DNA of 64,000 nt, taken from contig JAIUOC010000002.1 in the NCBI GenBank assembly GCA_020161265.1, positions 310,001-374,000 on the forward strand, in the 5' to 3' direction. How positions within the stretch are numbered: position 1 is the stretch's first letter; each line of letters begins with the position of its first letter. The stretch comes from Chloroflexota bacterium. Its GTDB lineage: Bacteria; Chloroflexota; Chloroflexia; Chloroflexales; Herpetosiphonaceae. The notes under the pieces were generated by a model that worked only from the letters and a program-made list of their open reading frames with translations, had not been told where the DNA came from and searched no databases. Below, piece by piece: positions 52,083 to 60,314 of this stretch. The position numbers were made by a program, and so were the translations under genes.

Positions 52083-53246
52083 TTAGCGTTTAACACTGGT
52101 CGCTAGCGAGTTCCACAAATCCAGCACTGCCTTGATCGTGGCAGCATCTGGCTCAGCCGCCAAATTTGGAATGCTCATTTGCACTCCAGAACTTTGATAT
52201 TTAACAAAAGGCGAATCGGCGGCATCGATTGCAATATCGGGATCGACTGGGCGAAAGCCTTGTTGGACAGCCGTGGTTTGTTGCGGCTTGGCAAGTAGAA
52301 ATTCGCGCAATGACCCAGCAGCTTCACGTTGATCGTCGCTGCTCCACGAGGCATCCAAAATTGCCAAAGGATGGTCGCTATAGAGATTTTGTGGTGGATA
52401 CACCAAGATTAATTTACCAAAACGGCCTTGGGCTTTGGGCAAATATTCAAGCGCAGTGCTTTCATAGACCACGGCTGCACCATAGCTACTTGGCCCAAAT
52501 TGCACCATTTTCTGCATCAATGAGCCAGTGCTTTCAGCAAATTGCTCAACATTTTTGGCGTAGCCTTGGAGCCATTCCACAAATTGAGGATCATTAACAT
52601 CCCCAGCGGTTAAGCCACTAGCTTTATTATGGTAAGCATAGGCCATCAAAATCCAAGCCTGAAAACCGCTATTTGAAGTGGTCGGGCTAGTTTGGGCAAA
52701 TAGAATTTTTTGACTGCGCTGGGGGATTAAAACCCCATCGTGCAATGCTTGCCAAAGCTGAGGATCTTGCGATTTCAATAAGTTGGCGGCGGGCGAACCT
52801 TCGTAGGCAGCTAGCACCAATGGCGAAATCAACAACGGTTCGGCATCAGCAGCCAAATTGGTTTTACCATCGATTTGGGCGGCATTAATTTGGGTAATTT
52901 GTAAGGTACTGGCGGGGCTGATCGCGGTTGGCCGCAAACGTCCATCCTGCAACTGAGCCACAATCTCTTGCGAACCACGCGAAATTAACTCGACTTGAAT
53001 CGGCTTGCCATCGACAGTCGGATTGGTTGCCAGCCAGGCATTGACCGATTGCTTGAGCCAAGCCTCTTTTTCACTGCTATAGACTAATTGCAACTTAATT
53101 GCCTGGCTTGGGTCGGGCGTGCCAGGCACCCGCGTGGGCAAAATTGCCAAGGGCGCTGATGAAGCCAACCAACCTTGGCTCACCGCAACCACGACTAACG
53201 CACAAATCAGAAAAAAGCCAGCTGCAACCACCCATGCCTTACGCAT
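52083..53246 (-). CDS. solute-binding-like membrane-anchored protein
   Basis: A 387-aa protein with an N-terminal membrane anchor/signal (about 5-28, no lipobox Cys), then a periplasmic-binding-protein-like fold: LQLVYSSEKEAWLKQSVNAWL, SPASTLQITQIN, LILVYPPQNLYSDHPLAIL. It is clearly paralogous to the N-terminal part of the next gene (YGSEK/YSSEK, YP-x-SDHPL, FRP-D) but lacks the VWA domain. First gene of the operon; GGAG precedes ATG. No ABC permease or ATPase is adjacent, so classical transport is doubtful. Confidence 0.82.
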   Translation of the reverse strand: MRKAWVVAAGFFLICALVVVAVSQGWLASSAPLAILPTRVPGTPDPSQAIKLQLVYSSEKEAWLKQSVNAWLATNPTVDGKPIQVELISRGSQEIVAQLQDGRLRPTAISPASTLQITQINAAQIDGKTNLAADAEPLLISPLVLAAYEGSPAANLLKSQDPQLWQALHDGVLIPQRSQKILFAQTSPTTSNSGFQAWILMAYAYHNKASGLTAGDVNDPQFVEWLQGYAKNVEQFAESTGSLMQKMVQFGPSSYGAAVVYESTALEYLPKAQGRFGKLILVYPPQNLYSDHPLAILDASWSSDDQREAAGSLREFLLAKPQQTTAVQQGFRPVDPDIAIDAADSPFVKYQSSGVQMSIPNLAAEPDAATIKAVLDLWNSLATSVKR

Positions 53247-53655
53247 AACAACTCCGTTCTATCCAAAAATCCAGAATGCTAAAATGTTATGGTTTTGTTA
53301 AGCAAAAATAGCATTTCAGCCCATTAGAATGAGCAATTTATCTACGTCACCAGTTTGGTTTGGTTACAGCAAGTCTAGTGCAAGTAGGGGCAAAAAGCTA
53401 GCCCGAAAATAGCGTATACCATGCCTAAGTCCCCATAACAATAGCCAAACCTACGCCGAATTCCAGTGATCGTTGATTTACTAACCCATCTCCATAAGTG
53501 CAACGTTGCTTCATCCCTTATTCTTCATCCTTCATCCTTTTGCTGGCCAATTGGACAGGTCTGGGCCTGTCTCGTTGTGCTAGCTTTTGCCCCACCCTTG
53601 GCTGAGTTGAACTCACGGGCCAATCGCTATACTGCTGGGCAGATGGAGGTTGGCT
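53247..53655. other. 409-bp intergenic region
   Basis: Holds the divergent control region of the VWA operon, a reversed GGATGAA-module copy (about 53514-53539), a small GACAGG/CCTGTC hairpin (53554-53571), and a possible promoter TTGAAC-15-TATACT (53607-53633) for the NTF2-like gene. No coding stretch is convincing. Confidence 0.6.
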
Positions 53656-54057
53656 ATGAACAACGATGATTTTCGAGGCTGGTGTAGCAGCCTCGCCACA
53701 GTTTGGAACCAACAGAAACTGGCTGTTTTACCCAAATTATTCAGCCCAGCCATTCGTTATCAAGAACATCCTTTTGAGCCGGCCTTGCATGGTTTGGCGG
53801 CAGTGATTGGCTATTGGCGCACAACCTTGGCCCAGCATGAACAAGTCGAATGTGTGATTACGCCAGTCATCTTTGCCCATGGGCGAGGAGTTGCCGAATG
53901 GCGCACCAAGCTCTATCACCACAATCAACAGCAAGCCCAAACTTTAGTCGGAATTTTTATTGTGAATTTTGATGCCTATGGTCAGGCTACCGAACTCCGT
54001 GAATGGTGGTTGGCGCAGGCAGTTGAGGAGCAACATTTATGCAACGCATTGGATTAA
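53656..54057 (+). CDS. NTF2/SnoaL-like small protein
   Basis: A 133-aa soluble protein of the SnoaL-like/nuclear-transport-factor-2 type: WCSSLATVWNQQKLAVLPKLFSPAIRYQEHPFEP, TPVIFAHGRGVAEWRTK and FDAYGQATELREWW. Such folds bind or isomerise small molecules. GGAGGT lies 5 nt before ATG 53656. Its last 19 nt overlap the SDR gene, so the two are co-translated. Confidence 0.8.
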   Translation: MNNDDFRGWCSSLATVWNQQKLAVLPKLFSPAIRYQEHPFEPALHGLAAVIGYWRTTLAQHEQVECVITPVIFAHGRGVAEWRTKLYHHNQQQAQTLVGIFIVNFDAYGQATELREWWLAQAVEEQHLCNALD

Positions 54058-54710
54058 TTACTGGTGCTTCGCGTGGTTTAGGCTTAGCCTTGGCGCAACA
54101 ATTAGCCTTGGAGGGCTGGCACTTAATTATTACTGGCCGTGGAGCAACTGCGCTTGAGCAGGCCCGCGCCGCCTTGGCAACTCGCACAACAGTTCAAGCA
54201 ATTGCTGGCGATATTGCCGACCCGTCCCATCACCAAGCCTTGGTGGTTGCTGCTCAAGAATGGGGTGGCCTTGATCTCTTGATCAATAATGCGAGCATTT
54301 TGGGGCCAAGCCCCCAGCCAAATCTGCTCGATTACCCGCTTGACGTGCTAGCCCAAGTGTATGCAATTAACGTTTTTGCTCCATTGGCAGCAATTCAAGC
54401 CTTGGCTCCAAGTTTCAAGCCTAGCATTCGAATTATCAACATCAGCAGCGATGCGGCAGTACAAGCCTACGAGGGTTGGGGCGGCTATGGCTCAAGTAAA
54501 GCTGCGCTCGATCAATTAACTGCAATTTTGGCCGCCGAACAACCAACATGGCGAGTGTATACCCTCGATCCGGGCGATATGAATACCCAAATGCATCAAG
54601 AGGCCTTTCCTGGCGAGGATATTAGTGATCGGCCACCGCCAGAAGCAAGTGTTCCTGCAATCTTGCGCCTAATTAACGATGATCTGCCAAGTGGGCGTTA
54701 TCGGAAGTAA
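54039..54710 (+). CDS. SDR-family oxidoreductase
   Basis: A 223-aa short-chain dehydrogenase. The NAD(P) loop TGASRGLGLAL, NNAS, catalytic Ser (INISSDAA) and Tyr-x3-Lys (GYGSSKAALDQ) are present. C-terminal VYTLDPGDMNTQMHQEA is common in small bacterial SDRs beside queA. It is coupled to the NTF2-like gene. Substrate unknown. A composite repeat separates it from queA. Confidence 0.9.
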   Translation: MQRIGLITGASRGLGLALAQQLALEGWHLIITGRGATALEQARAALATRTTVQAIAGDIADPSHHQALVVAAQEWGGLDLLINNASILGPSPQPNLLDYPLDVLAQVYAINVFAPLAAIQALAPSFKPSIRIINISSDAAVQAYEGWGGYGSSKAALDQLTAILAAEQPTWRVYTLDPGDMNTQMHQEAFPGEDISDRPPPEASVPAILRLINDDLPSGRYRK

Positions 54711-54715
54711 CGAAT

Positions 54716-54858
54716 AAGGGGTCAGATGGCAGGGATCAGCAAGCAGGGATAAGGCTAAGCCCTAACGATCTGCCAAGTAGGCAAGATGACAAAAATAAGA
54801 ATTCAGAGGTCAGATCAAGGAAACCTAACCCCTAGCCCCTGACTCCTGCCCCCTAATA
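54716..54858. repeat. GGGGTCAG/CCCCTGAC element with copied gene tail
   Basis: Left module AAGGGGTCAG...AGGGATCAG (54716-54740) is mirrored by CCCCTAGCCCCTGACTCCTG (about 54828-54850). Inside, AACGATCTGCCAAGTAGGC (about 54763-54782) nearly repeats the end of the SDR gene (54676-54697). Confidence 0.65.
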
Positions 54859-54875
54859 ATGAAAGTGACAAATAA

Positions 54876-55925
54876 ATGCTTGCAACGATCGATTTTGAAT
54901 TGCCCGCCGTGCTTGAGGCAGGTGAGCCACCCGAAGCGCGTGGCCTTGAGCGCGATCAAGTGCGCTTGATGGTTTCGCACAGTCGCTCGAATCAAATTGA
55001 GCATTATCGGTTTGACCAACTAGCAACGATTTTACAAGCAGGCGATGTGCTGGCAATTAATACCAGTGGCACACTGAATGCGGCAATTCCGGCGACAAAT
55101 GCTGCTGGCGAACGCTTAATTGTGCATCTTTCAACTCAGTTGTTGGCTGAGCTATGGCTAGTAGAAGTTCGTCAGCCCTATGCTACCAGCAGCCAGCCCT
55201 ATCGTGCACCGCTTGCTGGGAGCAGCCTAAATTTACCGTCTGGTGGGCAGATTGATATTCATCGCGGTTATGCCAACGATGGCCCAACTATCAGCCGCTT
55301 GTGGGTTGCTAGTTTGCGATTACCTCAGCCCTTGCCGCACTATCTGGCTGAACATGCCAAGCCAATTCATTATCAATATGTGGCGAATAATTGGCCTAAC
55401 AGCTATTATCAAACGGTCTATGCGACCGAACTTGGCAGCGCCGAAATGCCCTCGGCTGGGCGAGCATTCTCCGAGCGATTATTAACGCGCTTGGTAGCGC
55501 AGGGTATCCAAATTGCGCCATTGCTGTTGCACACAGGGGTTGCCAGCCTTGAAGATCACGAGCCGCCCTATGCCGAATGGTATAGTTTGCCAGCAACCAG
55601 CGCTGATCTGATCAATCGGGCGCGGGCAGATCGTCGTCGCGTGATCGCCGTCGGCACAACCAGCGTGCGGGCGATCGAAAGCACCGTTGATCAACGGTGC
55701 TTGGTGCATCCCCAAACCGGCTGGACAGAATTGGTAATTACTCCAGAACGTGGGTTGCATGCGGTTGATGGTATTTTAACTGGTTTGCACGAACCTAAAG
55801 CGACCCATTTAGCGATGCTGGCAGCCTTAGCGGGCTATCAACATTTGGATTTATGCTATCGCGAAGCATTAGACCAGCACTATCTCTGGCATGAATTTGG
55901 CGATTTACACTTAATTTTGCCCTAG
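54876..55925 (+). CDS. queA: S-adenosylmethionine:tRNA ribosyltransferase-isomerase
   Basis: A 349-aa enzyme transferring and isomerising the ribose of SAM onto preQ1 in tRNA, forming epoxyqueuosine. It opens with TIDFELPAVLEAGEPPEARG and VLAINTSGTLNAAIP (the latter replacing VxNDTRV in classical QueA). HYQYVANNWPNSYYQTVYATELGSAEMPSAGR, LLHTGVASLEDHEPPYAE and GVTSVRAIE-type GTTSVRAIES are the family blocks. It is the short, divergent queA variant; other queuosine genes are elsewhere. Ribosome site weak. Confidence 0.88.
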   Translation: MLATIDFELPAVLEAGEPPEARGLERDQVRLMVSHSRSNQIEHYRFDQLATILQAGDVLAINTSGTLNAAIPATNAAGERLIVHLSTQLLAELWLVEVRQPYATSSQPYRAPLAGSSLNLPSGGQIDIHRGYANDGPTISRLWVASLRLPQPLPHYLAEHAKPIHYQYVANNWPNSYYQTVYATELGSAEMPSAGRAFSERLLTRLVAQGIQIAPLLLHTGVASLEDHEPPYAEWYSLPATSADLINRARADRRRVIAVGTTSVRAIESTVDQRCLVHPQTGWTELVITPERGLHAVDGILTGLHEPKATHLAMLAALAGYQHLDLCYREALDQHYLWHEFGDLHLILP

Positions 55926-55946
55926 CCAAACTCATTCGTTAGATTG

Positions 55947-55989
55947 ATCAGCATTCAAGCATTGTTTGGCATACTGCTTGAATGCTGAT
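55947..55989 (+). terminator. perfect hairpin after queA
   Basis: ATCAGCATTCAAGCA (55947-55961) and TGCTTGAATGCTGAT (55975-55989), 15 bp, loop 13, then ATTTTA. Confidence 0.75.
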
Positions 55990-56004
55990 ATTTTAAGGAT
56001 GGTG

Positions 56005-56904
56005 ATGCGCTTGATGCACCCAAATGAACAACCAATTGATTATGATTTAGTACAAACTTTATTGACAAGCCAATTCCCTGAATGGGCTGAATTGCCGTTG
56101 CAAAAGGTGGATTCAGCAGGAACCGATAATGCAATCTATCGGCTTGGGTCAGATTTGGCAGTGCGGCTCCCACGAATCGATTGGGCCGTCGATCAAATTG
56201 CTAGCGATTTTCGTTGGTTGCCATGGTTGCAAACCCAATTGCCATTGCAAATTCCTCGGCCCATTGCCCAAGGTCAGCCAACCGCCGATTATCCTTGGCC
56301 GTGGGGCGTTTATGCTTGGCTGGCTGGCGAGAATGCAATTAATGCAAGGCCGAAACATCCAGATCTGGCGTTGAGCCAATTTTTGCATGCGCTCCAACGA
56401 ATTGATTCAAAGATCGGCCCCGCTCCAGCCTCGGCAACTTCACGGGGTGTACCCTTAATTCAGCGTGACAGTGCTACAAGGGTGGCAATTGGCGAAGCAC
56501 AGGCCTTGCTCGATGCTGAACGAGTGCTAGCAGTCTGGGACCATGCCCTACAGCTTGCGCCATGGCCACACGCACCAGTTTGGATTCATGGCGATTTGCA
56601 TGCTGGTAATTTGTTAGTTGTTGATGGCAAGATTAATGCAGTGATTGATTTTGGAGTGTTGGCGGTGGGTGACCCTGCTTGCGATCTACTGCCAACCTGG
56701 AATATGTTTGATCGTCAAACGCGGCTGCATTTTCGCCAAGCCATGGCGGTTGATGCCGCCACATGGCTACGTGGGCGGGGCTGGGCGTTGTCGGTGGCCG
56801 TAATCGCCTTGCCCTATTATCATCAGAGTAACCCTGTATTGGCTCAGATGGCCCGCTATAGCATCGAGCAAATTCTCGCTGATTGGGACTTGGAGCAAAT
56901 ATGA
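56005..56904 (+). CDS. aminoglycoside-phosphotransferase-family kinase
   Basis: A 299-aa APH-fold protein. GTDNAIYRLGSDLAVRLPRI forms the nucleotide lobe, and the catalytic loop WIHGDLHAGNLLVVDGKINAVIDFG carries the Brenner HGDLHxxN and the metal-binding D-F-G. It would phosphorylate a small metabolite or drug; some relatives modify macrolides or choline. Of three nearby ATGs, 56005 has AAGG at good spacing. It overlaps the DUF1330 gene by 4 nt. Confidence 0.85.
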   Translation: MRLMHPNEQPIDYDLVQTLLTSQFPEWAELPLQKVDSAGTDNAIYRLGSDLAVRLPRIDWAVDQIASDFRWLPWLQTQLPLQIPRPIAQGQPTADYPWPWGVYAWLAGENAINARPKHPDLALSQFLHALQRIDSKIGPAPASATSRGVPLIQRDSATRVAIGEAQALLDAERVLAVWDHALQLAPWPHAPVWIHGDLHAGNLLVVDGKINAVIDFGVLAVGDPACDLLPTWNMFDRQTRLHFRQAMAVDAATWLRGRGWALSVAVIALPYYHQSNPVLAQMARYSIEQILADWDLEQI

Positions 56905-57206
56905 GCATCTATTTTACCCAATTAATTTACCTAAACGAAGGCCAAGCAGCAGTATTCGAGCAATTTGAAGCGCAGGTTTTGCCGTTGTTGGCGCAGCATA
57001 ACGGGCGGTTGCTGTTGCGTATTCGTCCAACTGACACAACGATCATCGAGCAAACGCTTGAACCGCCCTACGAAATTCATCTGCTTGAATTTGCTTCGCA
57101 GGCCGATTTCGAGCGCTACCTTGCAGATCCTCAGCGCCAAGCCTATTTACCCTTGAAAGACCAAGCCATTCGTTCAACGTTTGTTATTCAGGGGCACGTG
57201 CTTTAA
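56901..57206 (+). CDS. DUF1330-family protein
   Basis: A 101-aa ferredoxin-like-fold protein: YFTQLIYLNEGQAAVFEQFEAQVLPLLAQHNGRLLLR and EIHLLEFASQADFERYLADPQR match DUF1330. ATG overlaps the kinase stop (ATGA), with TTGGAG upstream. Function unknown; dimeric alpha-beta barrels of this kind often bind aromatic ligands. Confidence 0.82.
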   Translation: MSIYFTQLIYLNEGQAAVFEQFEAQVLPLLAQHNGRLLLRIRPTDTTIIEQTLEPPYEIHLLEFASQADFERYLADPQRQAYLPLKDQAIRSTFVIQGHVL

Positions 57207-57227
57207 ATTAAAAATGAAAACCCTTCA

Positions 57228-57617
57228 CTATTTATGAAAAGTTTCGATAAAAACATCAGTAGCAACCCATTGTCCATTCTCATTATGAGCACTACATAAC
57301 CAATTCCAAGTTTCAGTTTGCACGATTTTGGCATTCATTCGCATCATTACTAAAACGGTTGATCGAATGACACGAACATTTGGCTCAGGTTGGAGAATTG
57401 TGTGATTCGAATCGAGAAAAACCACAGTCCAAATATTGAATTTATCGATCACAGCTTGTTTGCAGGCAGCTAATGCCTGTGCTTCTAGATCGACAATTGG
57501 AACTGTTGGGCTTGGTTCAGTCGTTGCAGTCGGTTGGGTGGTAGGCTGGACAGTTTGGTTGGCACAGCCAGCCAAGAGGCTTAGAGCCACAATTGCAATG
57601 CTCATTAGCTTGTGCAT
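57228..57617 (-). CDS. small lipoprotein of unknown function
   Basis: A 129-aa lipoprotein: signal peptide ending SLLAGCANQ, a Thr/Pro-rich linker (VQPTTQPTATTEPSPTVP), then a ~85-residue domain (CKQAVIDKFNIWTVVFLDSNHT...WLCSAHNENGQWVATDVFIE) with two Cys that may form a disulfide. No family recognised. It is convergent with the DUF1330 gene. Confidence 0.7.
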   Translation of the reverse strand: MHKLMSIAIVALSLLAGCANQTVQPTTQPTATTEPSPTVPIVDLEAQALAACKQAVIDKFNIWTVVFLDSNHTILQPEPNVRVIRSTVLVMMRMNAKIVQTETWNWLCSAHNENGQWVATDVFIETFHK

Positions 57618-57714
57618 ACATTTTCCTCATCTCTCAACAATGCTAATTAATTGCCCGAAGTATACCCGATTAACAAGATTTTACTTATAAATGCACCACC
57701 AAGACCAATAATAA

Positions 57715-57754
57715 TGCCGCAAATAACAATAGATACCTAATGTTGTTTGCGGCA
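57715..57754 (-). terminator. hairpin after the secreted glycosidase-like gene
   Basis: TGCCGCAAA (57715-57723) and TTTGCGGCA (57746-57754) with inner AACA/TGTT pairing; TTATTATT follows on the minus strand. Confidence 0.6.
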
Positions 57755-57779
57755 CTGTTAGTCTAAAGGTTAAGTACGA

Positions 57780-59471
57780 TTAGTTGCAGCCTTCCCACCA
57801 GCAAGGGTTGGCCTCTGCCCAATCAGTCAAGGCTGTCCATTTTGGAGAGCTAGGTTGGGTGACATATTCCAAAGCGCCCCAGTTGCCCCACTTGCTGTAG
57901 GTTCCGGTGAAGTTGAAGGCAACAAATGTATGTCCGCCATTGCTGCGCCAATCATCAAGATGTTGGCGATAGACTGACTCCATACGTGGATCGCGATTGG
58001 CAGCCCCAAATAAGGCGGTAAGCGCATCGTTGTTTTCGGCTCCACCATGGCCAACCAAATGCTGGCCACCTTCATAAGCTACCATTTCAACCCCAAACTC
58101 ATCGGCAACGCTGGCCGAATCGATCATCCATTGGCTTGCCTGTGCCAATGCTCCGCCTGCTGGCCCATTTGCTAAAACACCACCTGTCTGAATTTCGGTG
58201 AAAAGCTGATCGAGTGTCCAGGTTGATACTTTCGTTGCGTTCTTGGGATCGCCTAGATAGCCACCAAAATAGGGCGCTACCGCCAAGGCTTCAATTCCAT
58301 GATCAACACATGGATCACCATCAGTCCAAAGCGGACAGCCTAAGATTTGTTGACTAACCCAGAGATTGCCTGCTTGCGAACCAGCAACACAATGCACTCG
58401 ATTCGCTTGATCGCCCCAAGCAGCCTTCCAGATATCGCACATCTGCGCTGTTCGCATCCCATGCCAGTTCATACCACTTTGGAATGGATCAAGATCAATG
58501 TCATCATCTGGATCATCAAAGAGCGCCAACCCTTGATTTACCGCATACTGGGCTTGAGGAAACATACCGTTCCAGACTTCATTGGAAAACTCAATATAGA
58601 CCTCAATATCGCCATTGAGCAACTGCTTGGCTTTGGCGGCAAAACGCCGCATATAGTCATCGTTGGCGGTATGCGGCAGATTAAACCAAGCATCATTGCC
58701 CAGCCGATTGGTCAGCGCCGCCATAATTTCTAAGGGAACGCCCTTCTTGGTCGTATAGCGAGCGTCGTTGACGACTGGCCGATCAGCCCACGCTACCTGC
58801 GTAGTCTCGTTTGTGCGCATCCAATCCATAAAGCGAATAACCTTGGTTGAACTCAGTCGCTCTAGAAAGCGTGGATCGAAGACTTGGGTTTTATAGCTCG
58901 TTTCGTAGGCAATTGGCACAACATGCATATCACGCAAATAGTTGCCAGTATTGAATGGATCAGTCGCGGTAATTTTGATTTGGACATAGCCATCGTGGCC
59001 AACAGTAATGACATCGCGGCCTGGCGCGGAGCTAACATTGGTTACGCCCAAGGGATATTCGATCGTGCCTTCGCCTTTGTACAACACCACATACTGACCA
59101 CTAAAATCCAGTCGTGGATCACCCAGCATAATCAAAGTTGAGATGCTGGTAAAAATGGGGGCATCGCTGGGTTTGGGCAGTGAACGTACCCAGCCTCGGC
59201 TGTCAAGATCAATCAGCTGATATTCGCCAGTATCCCAACTCTTTTTCTGGGTACAGCCAGCGTCTTGGCCAACCCGACATTGAGGAATCCATTCACGCGA
59301 CGTTTTGAAAAAATCCAACAGCGCCAGATCATCGCTCCAATCCTGCATCGCCTCAAGATTAACTCCTAACGGCGATTGATCGGCGGCTTGGGCAGCGCTG
59401 GGCGGCGGATAAATCACCCCAGTCAGAATAATTAACAATGCCAGATACGCAGCCAACGAATAATAACGCAT
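57780..59471 (-). CDS. secreted glycosidase-like (clan-A type) protein
   Basis: A 563-aa exported protein (signal 1-28, PPPSAAQAA). Central sequence VYIEFSNEVWNGMFPQAQYAVNQG carries a clan-A-like Asn-Glu acid/base, and VEMVAYEGGQHL offers the second Glu nucleophile; FVAFNFTGTYSKWGNWGALEY closes the barrel. Similar proteins are labelled cellulose-binding or GH-like in several phyla. Six or more Cys suggest disulfides. GGAGGA precedes ATG 59471. Single gene. Confidence 0.75.
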   Translation of the reverse strand: MRYYSLAAYLALLIILTGVIYPPPSAAQAADQSPLGVNLEAMQDWSDDLALLDFFKTSREWIPQCRVGQDAGCTQKKSWDTGEYQLIDLDSRGWVRSLPKPSDAPIFTSISTLIMLGDPRLDFSGQYVVLYKGEGTIEYPLGVTNVSSAPGRDVITVGHDGYVQIKITATDPFNTGNYLRDMHVVPIAYETSYKTQVFDPRFLERLSSTKVIRFMDWMRTNETTQVAWADRPVVNDARYTTKKGVPLEIMAALTNRLGNDAWFNLPHTANDDYMRRFAAKAKQLLNGDIEVYIEFSNEVWNGMFPQAQYAVNQGLALFDDPDDDIDLDPFQSGMNWHGMRTAQMCDIWKAAWGDQANRVHCVAGSQAGNLWVSQQILGCPLWTDGDPCVDHGIEALAVAPYFGGYLGDPKNATKVSTWTLDQLFTEIQTGGVLANGPAGGALAQASQWMIDSASVADEFGVEMVAYEGGQHLVGHGGAENNDALTALFGAANRDPRMESVYRQHLDDWRSNGGHTFVAFNFTGTYSKWGNWGALEYVTQPSSPKWTALTDWAEANPCWWEGCN

Positions 59472-59689
59472 CGATTCCTCCAATGGCTAGCCAGCAGTCA
59501 TTGCTGGTAGCAAATAATGTGGGGAGTTTTGGCAACCTCATCCTTCAACAAAGAATTAGATAATTGGATTGCATTGCCGCTACCCCTTAAGATGACATTA
59601 ATAATGACGTTTAAGTTTGGCAATTCTGGACAGGTGACGTTAAAGATTTTTAAAGATTGTTTTAGTAAAAATTGATTGGTGATTAATCC

Positions 59690-59718
59690 TTGACAACTAA
59701 CGATAGTTACGTTATCAT
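59690..59718 (+). promoter_or_regulatory. promoter of the 181-aa protein gene
   Basis: TTGACA (59690-59695), 17-bp spacer, TATCAT (59713-59718). The whole spacer is the first operator copy. Confidence 0.75.
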
Positions 59719-59740
59719 CAACTAACGATAGTTACGTTAT
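59694..59740. promoter_or_regulatory. doubled operator, two identical 22-bp copies
   Basis: Identical copies at 59694-59715 and 59719-59740 (25-bp period, 3-bp gap). Each contains AACTA-ACGA-TAGTT (arms complementary) and TAACG-N7-CGTTA. The first fills the promoter spacer; the second covers the start point. Cooperative binding by a TetR/MarR-like repressor is likely. Confidence 0.75.
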
Positions 59741-59758
59741 ATAGAAAGAACAAAAACT

Positions 59759-60304
59759 ATGGCACTCTTTAATCATCAACTGGCAGAACAAATCACGGCT
59801 TTAGTGTTGCAACGCTATCGCAGTTTGGGTCAAGCTTTGGGGGCAACCAACCTAGCCGAGGAAGCCGCCGCCGAAACTGCCTTTCAACATAACCTTAATC
59901 TGTTGATCGAGGTGGCCAACGGGCGGCATATGCGCAGCGAAATTATGCTGCGCCGGATTGAATTGGCGCTTGAGCAATTACTTGATCTGTTGCTGGGCAA
60001 TGCCTTGCAAAGTAAAGCGGTGTTTCCTGAGGATTTTTGGCAGAGCGATATTGGCATTTTGGTGTCGCGCACACGCTGGTGGATTTCCGCCGAAGATTTG
60101 ATCACGATTAGCAATGCTGCTGCGCTCGCCTTTGGCCAAAATAATCAGGCCAATCGCATGCGAATCGCCCGCGCAATCGACAACGGCTTGTTGGATTGGG
60201 TTCCCGATCCGTCGGTGGCCAATCCACAGCAAAATCGACGGGTTTTACGTTCGCAAGTCGAACGTTTGCGCGATTTGAGTCGTTTGCCTGAACTTGGCGA
60301 TTAA
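59759..60304 (+). CDS. 181-aa protein of unknown function
   Basis: An all-helical soluble 181-aa protein. No family recognised: ALFNHQLAEQITALVLQRYRSLGQAL, IEVANGRHMRSEIMLRRIELALEQLLDLL and TRWWISAEDLITISNAAALAFG. It sits right behind the doubled operator and 10 bp before a serine hydrolase gene. It could be a regulator controlling its own promoter, but it has no clear HTH, so this is open. Ribosome site weak (GAAAG). Confidence 0.6.
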   Translation: MALFNHQLAEQITALVLQRYRSLGQALGATNLAEEAAAETAFQHNLNLLIEVANGRHMRSEIMLRRIELALEQLLDLLLGNALQSKAVFPEDFWQSDIGILVSRTRWWISAEDLITISNAAALAFGQNNQANRMRIARAIDNGLLDWVPDPSVANPQQNRRVLRSQVERLRDLSRLPELGD

Positions 60305-60314
60305 AGGAGCAACG

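Noticed and set aside
50378-53246. Classical ABC importer binding proteins
   Set aside because: No permease or ATPase gene is adjacent, and one of the two carries a VWA domain.
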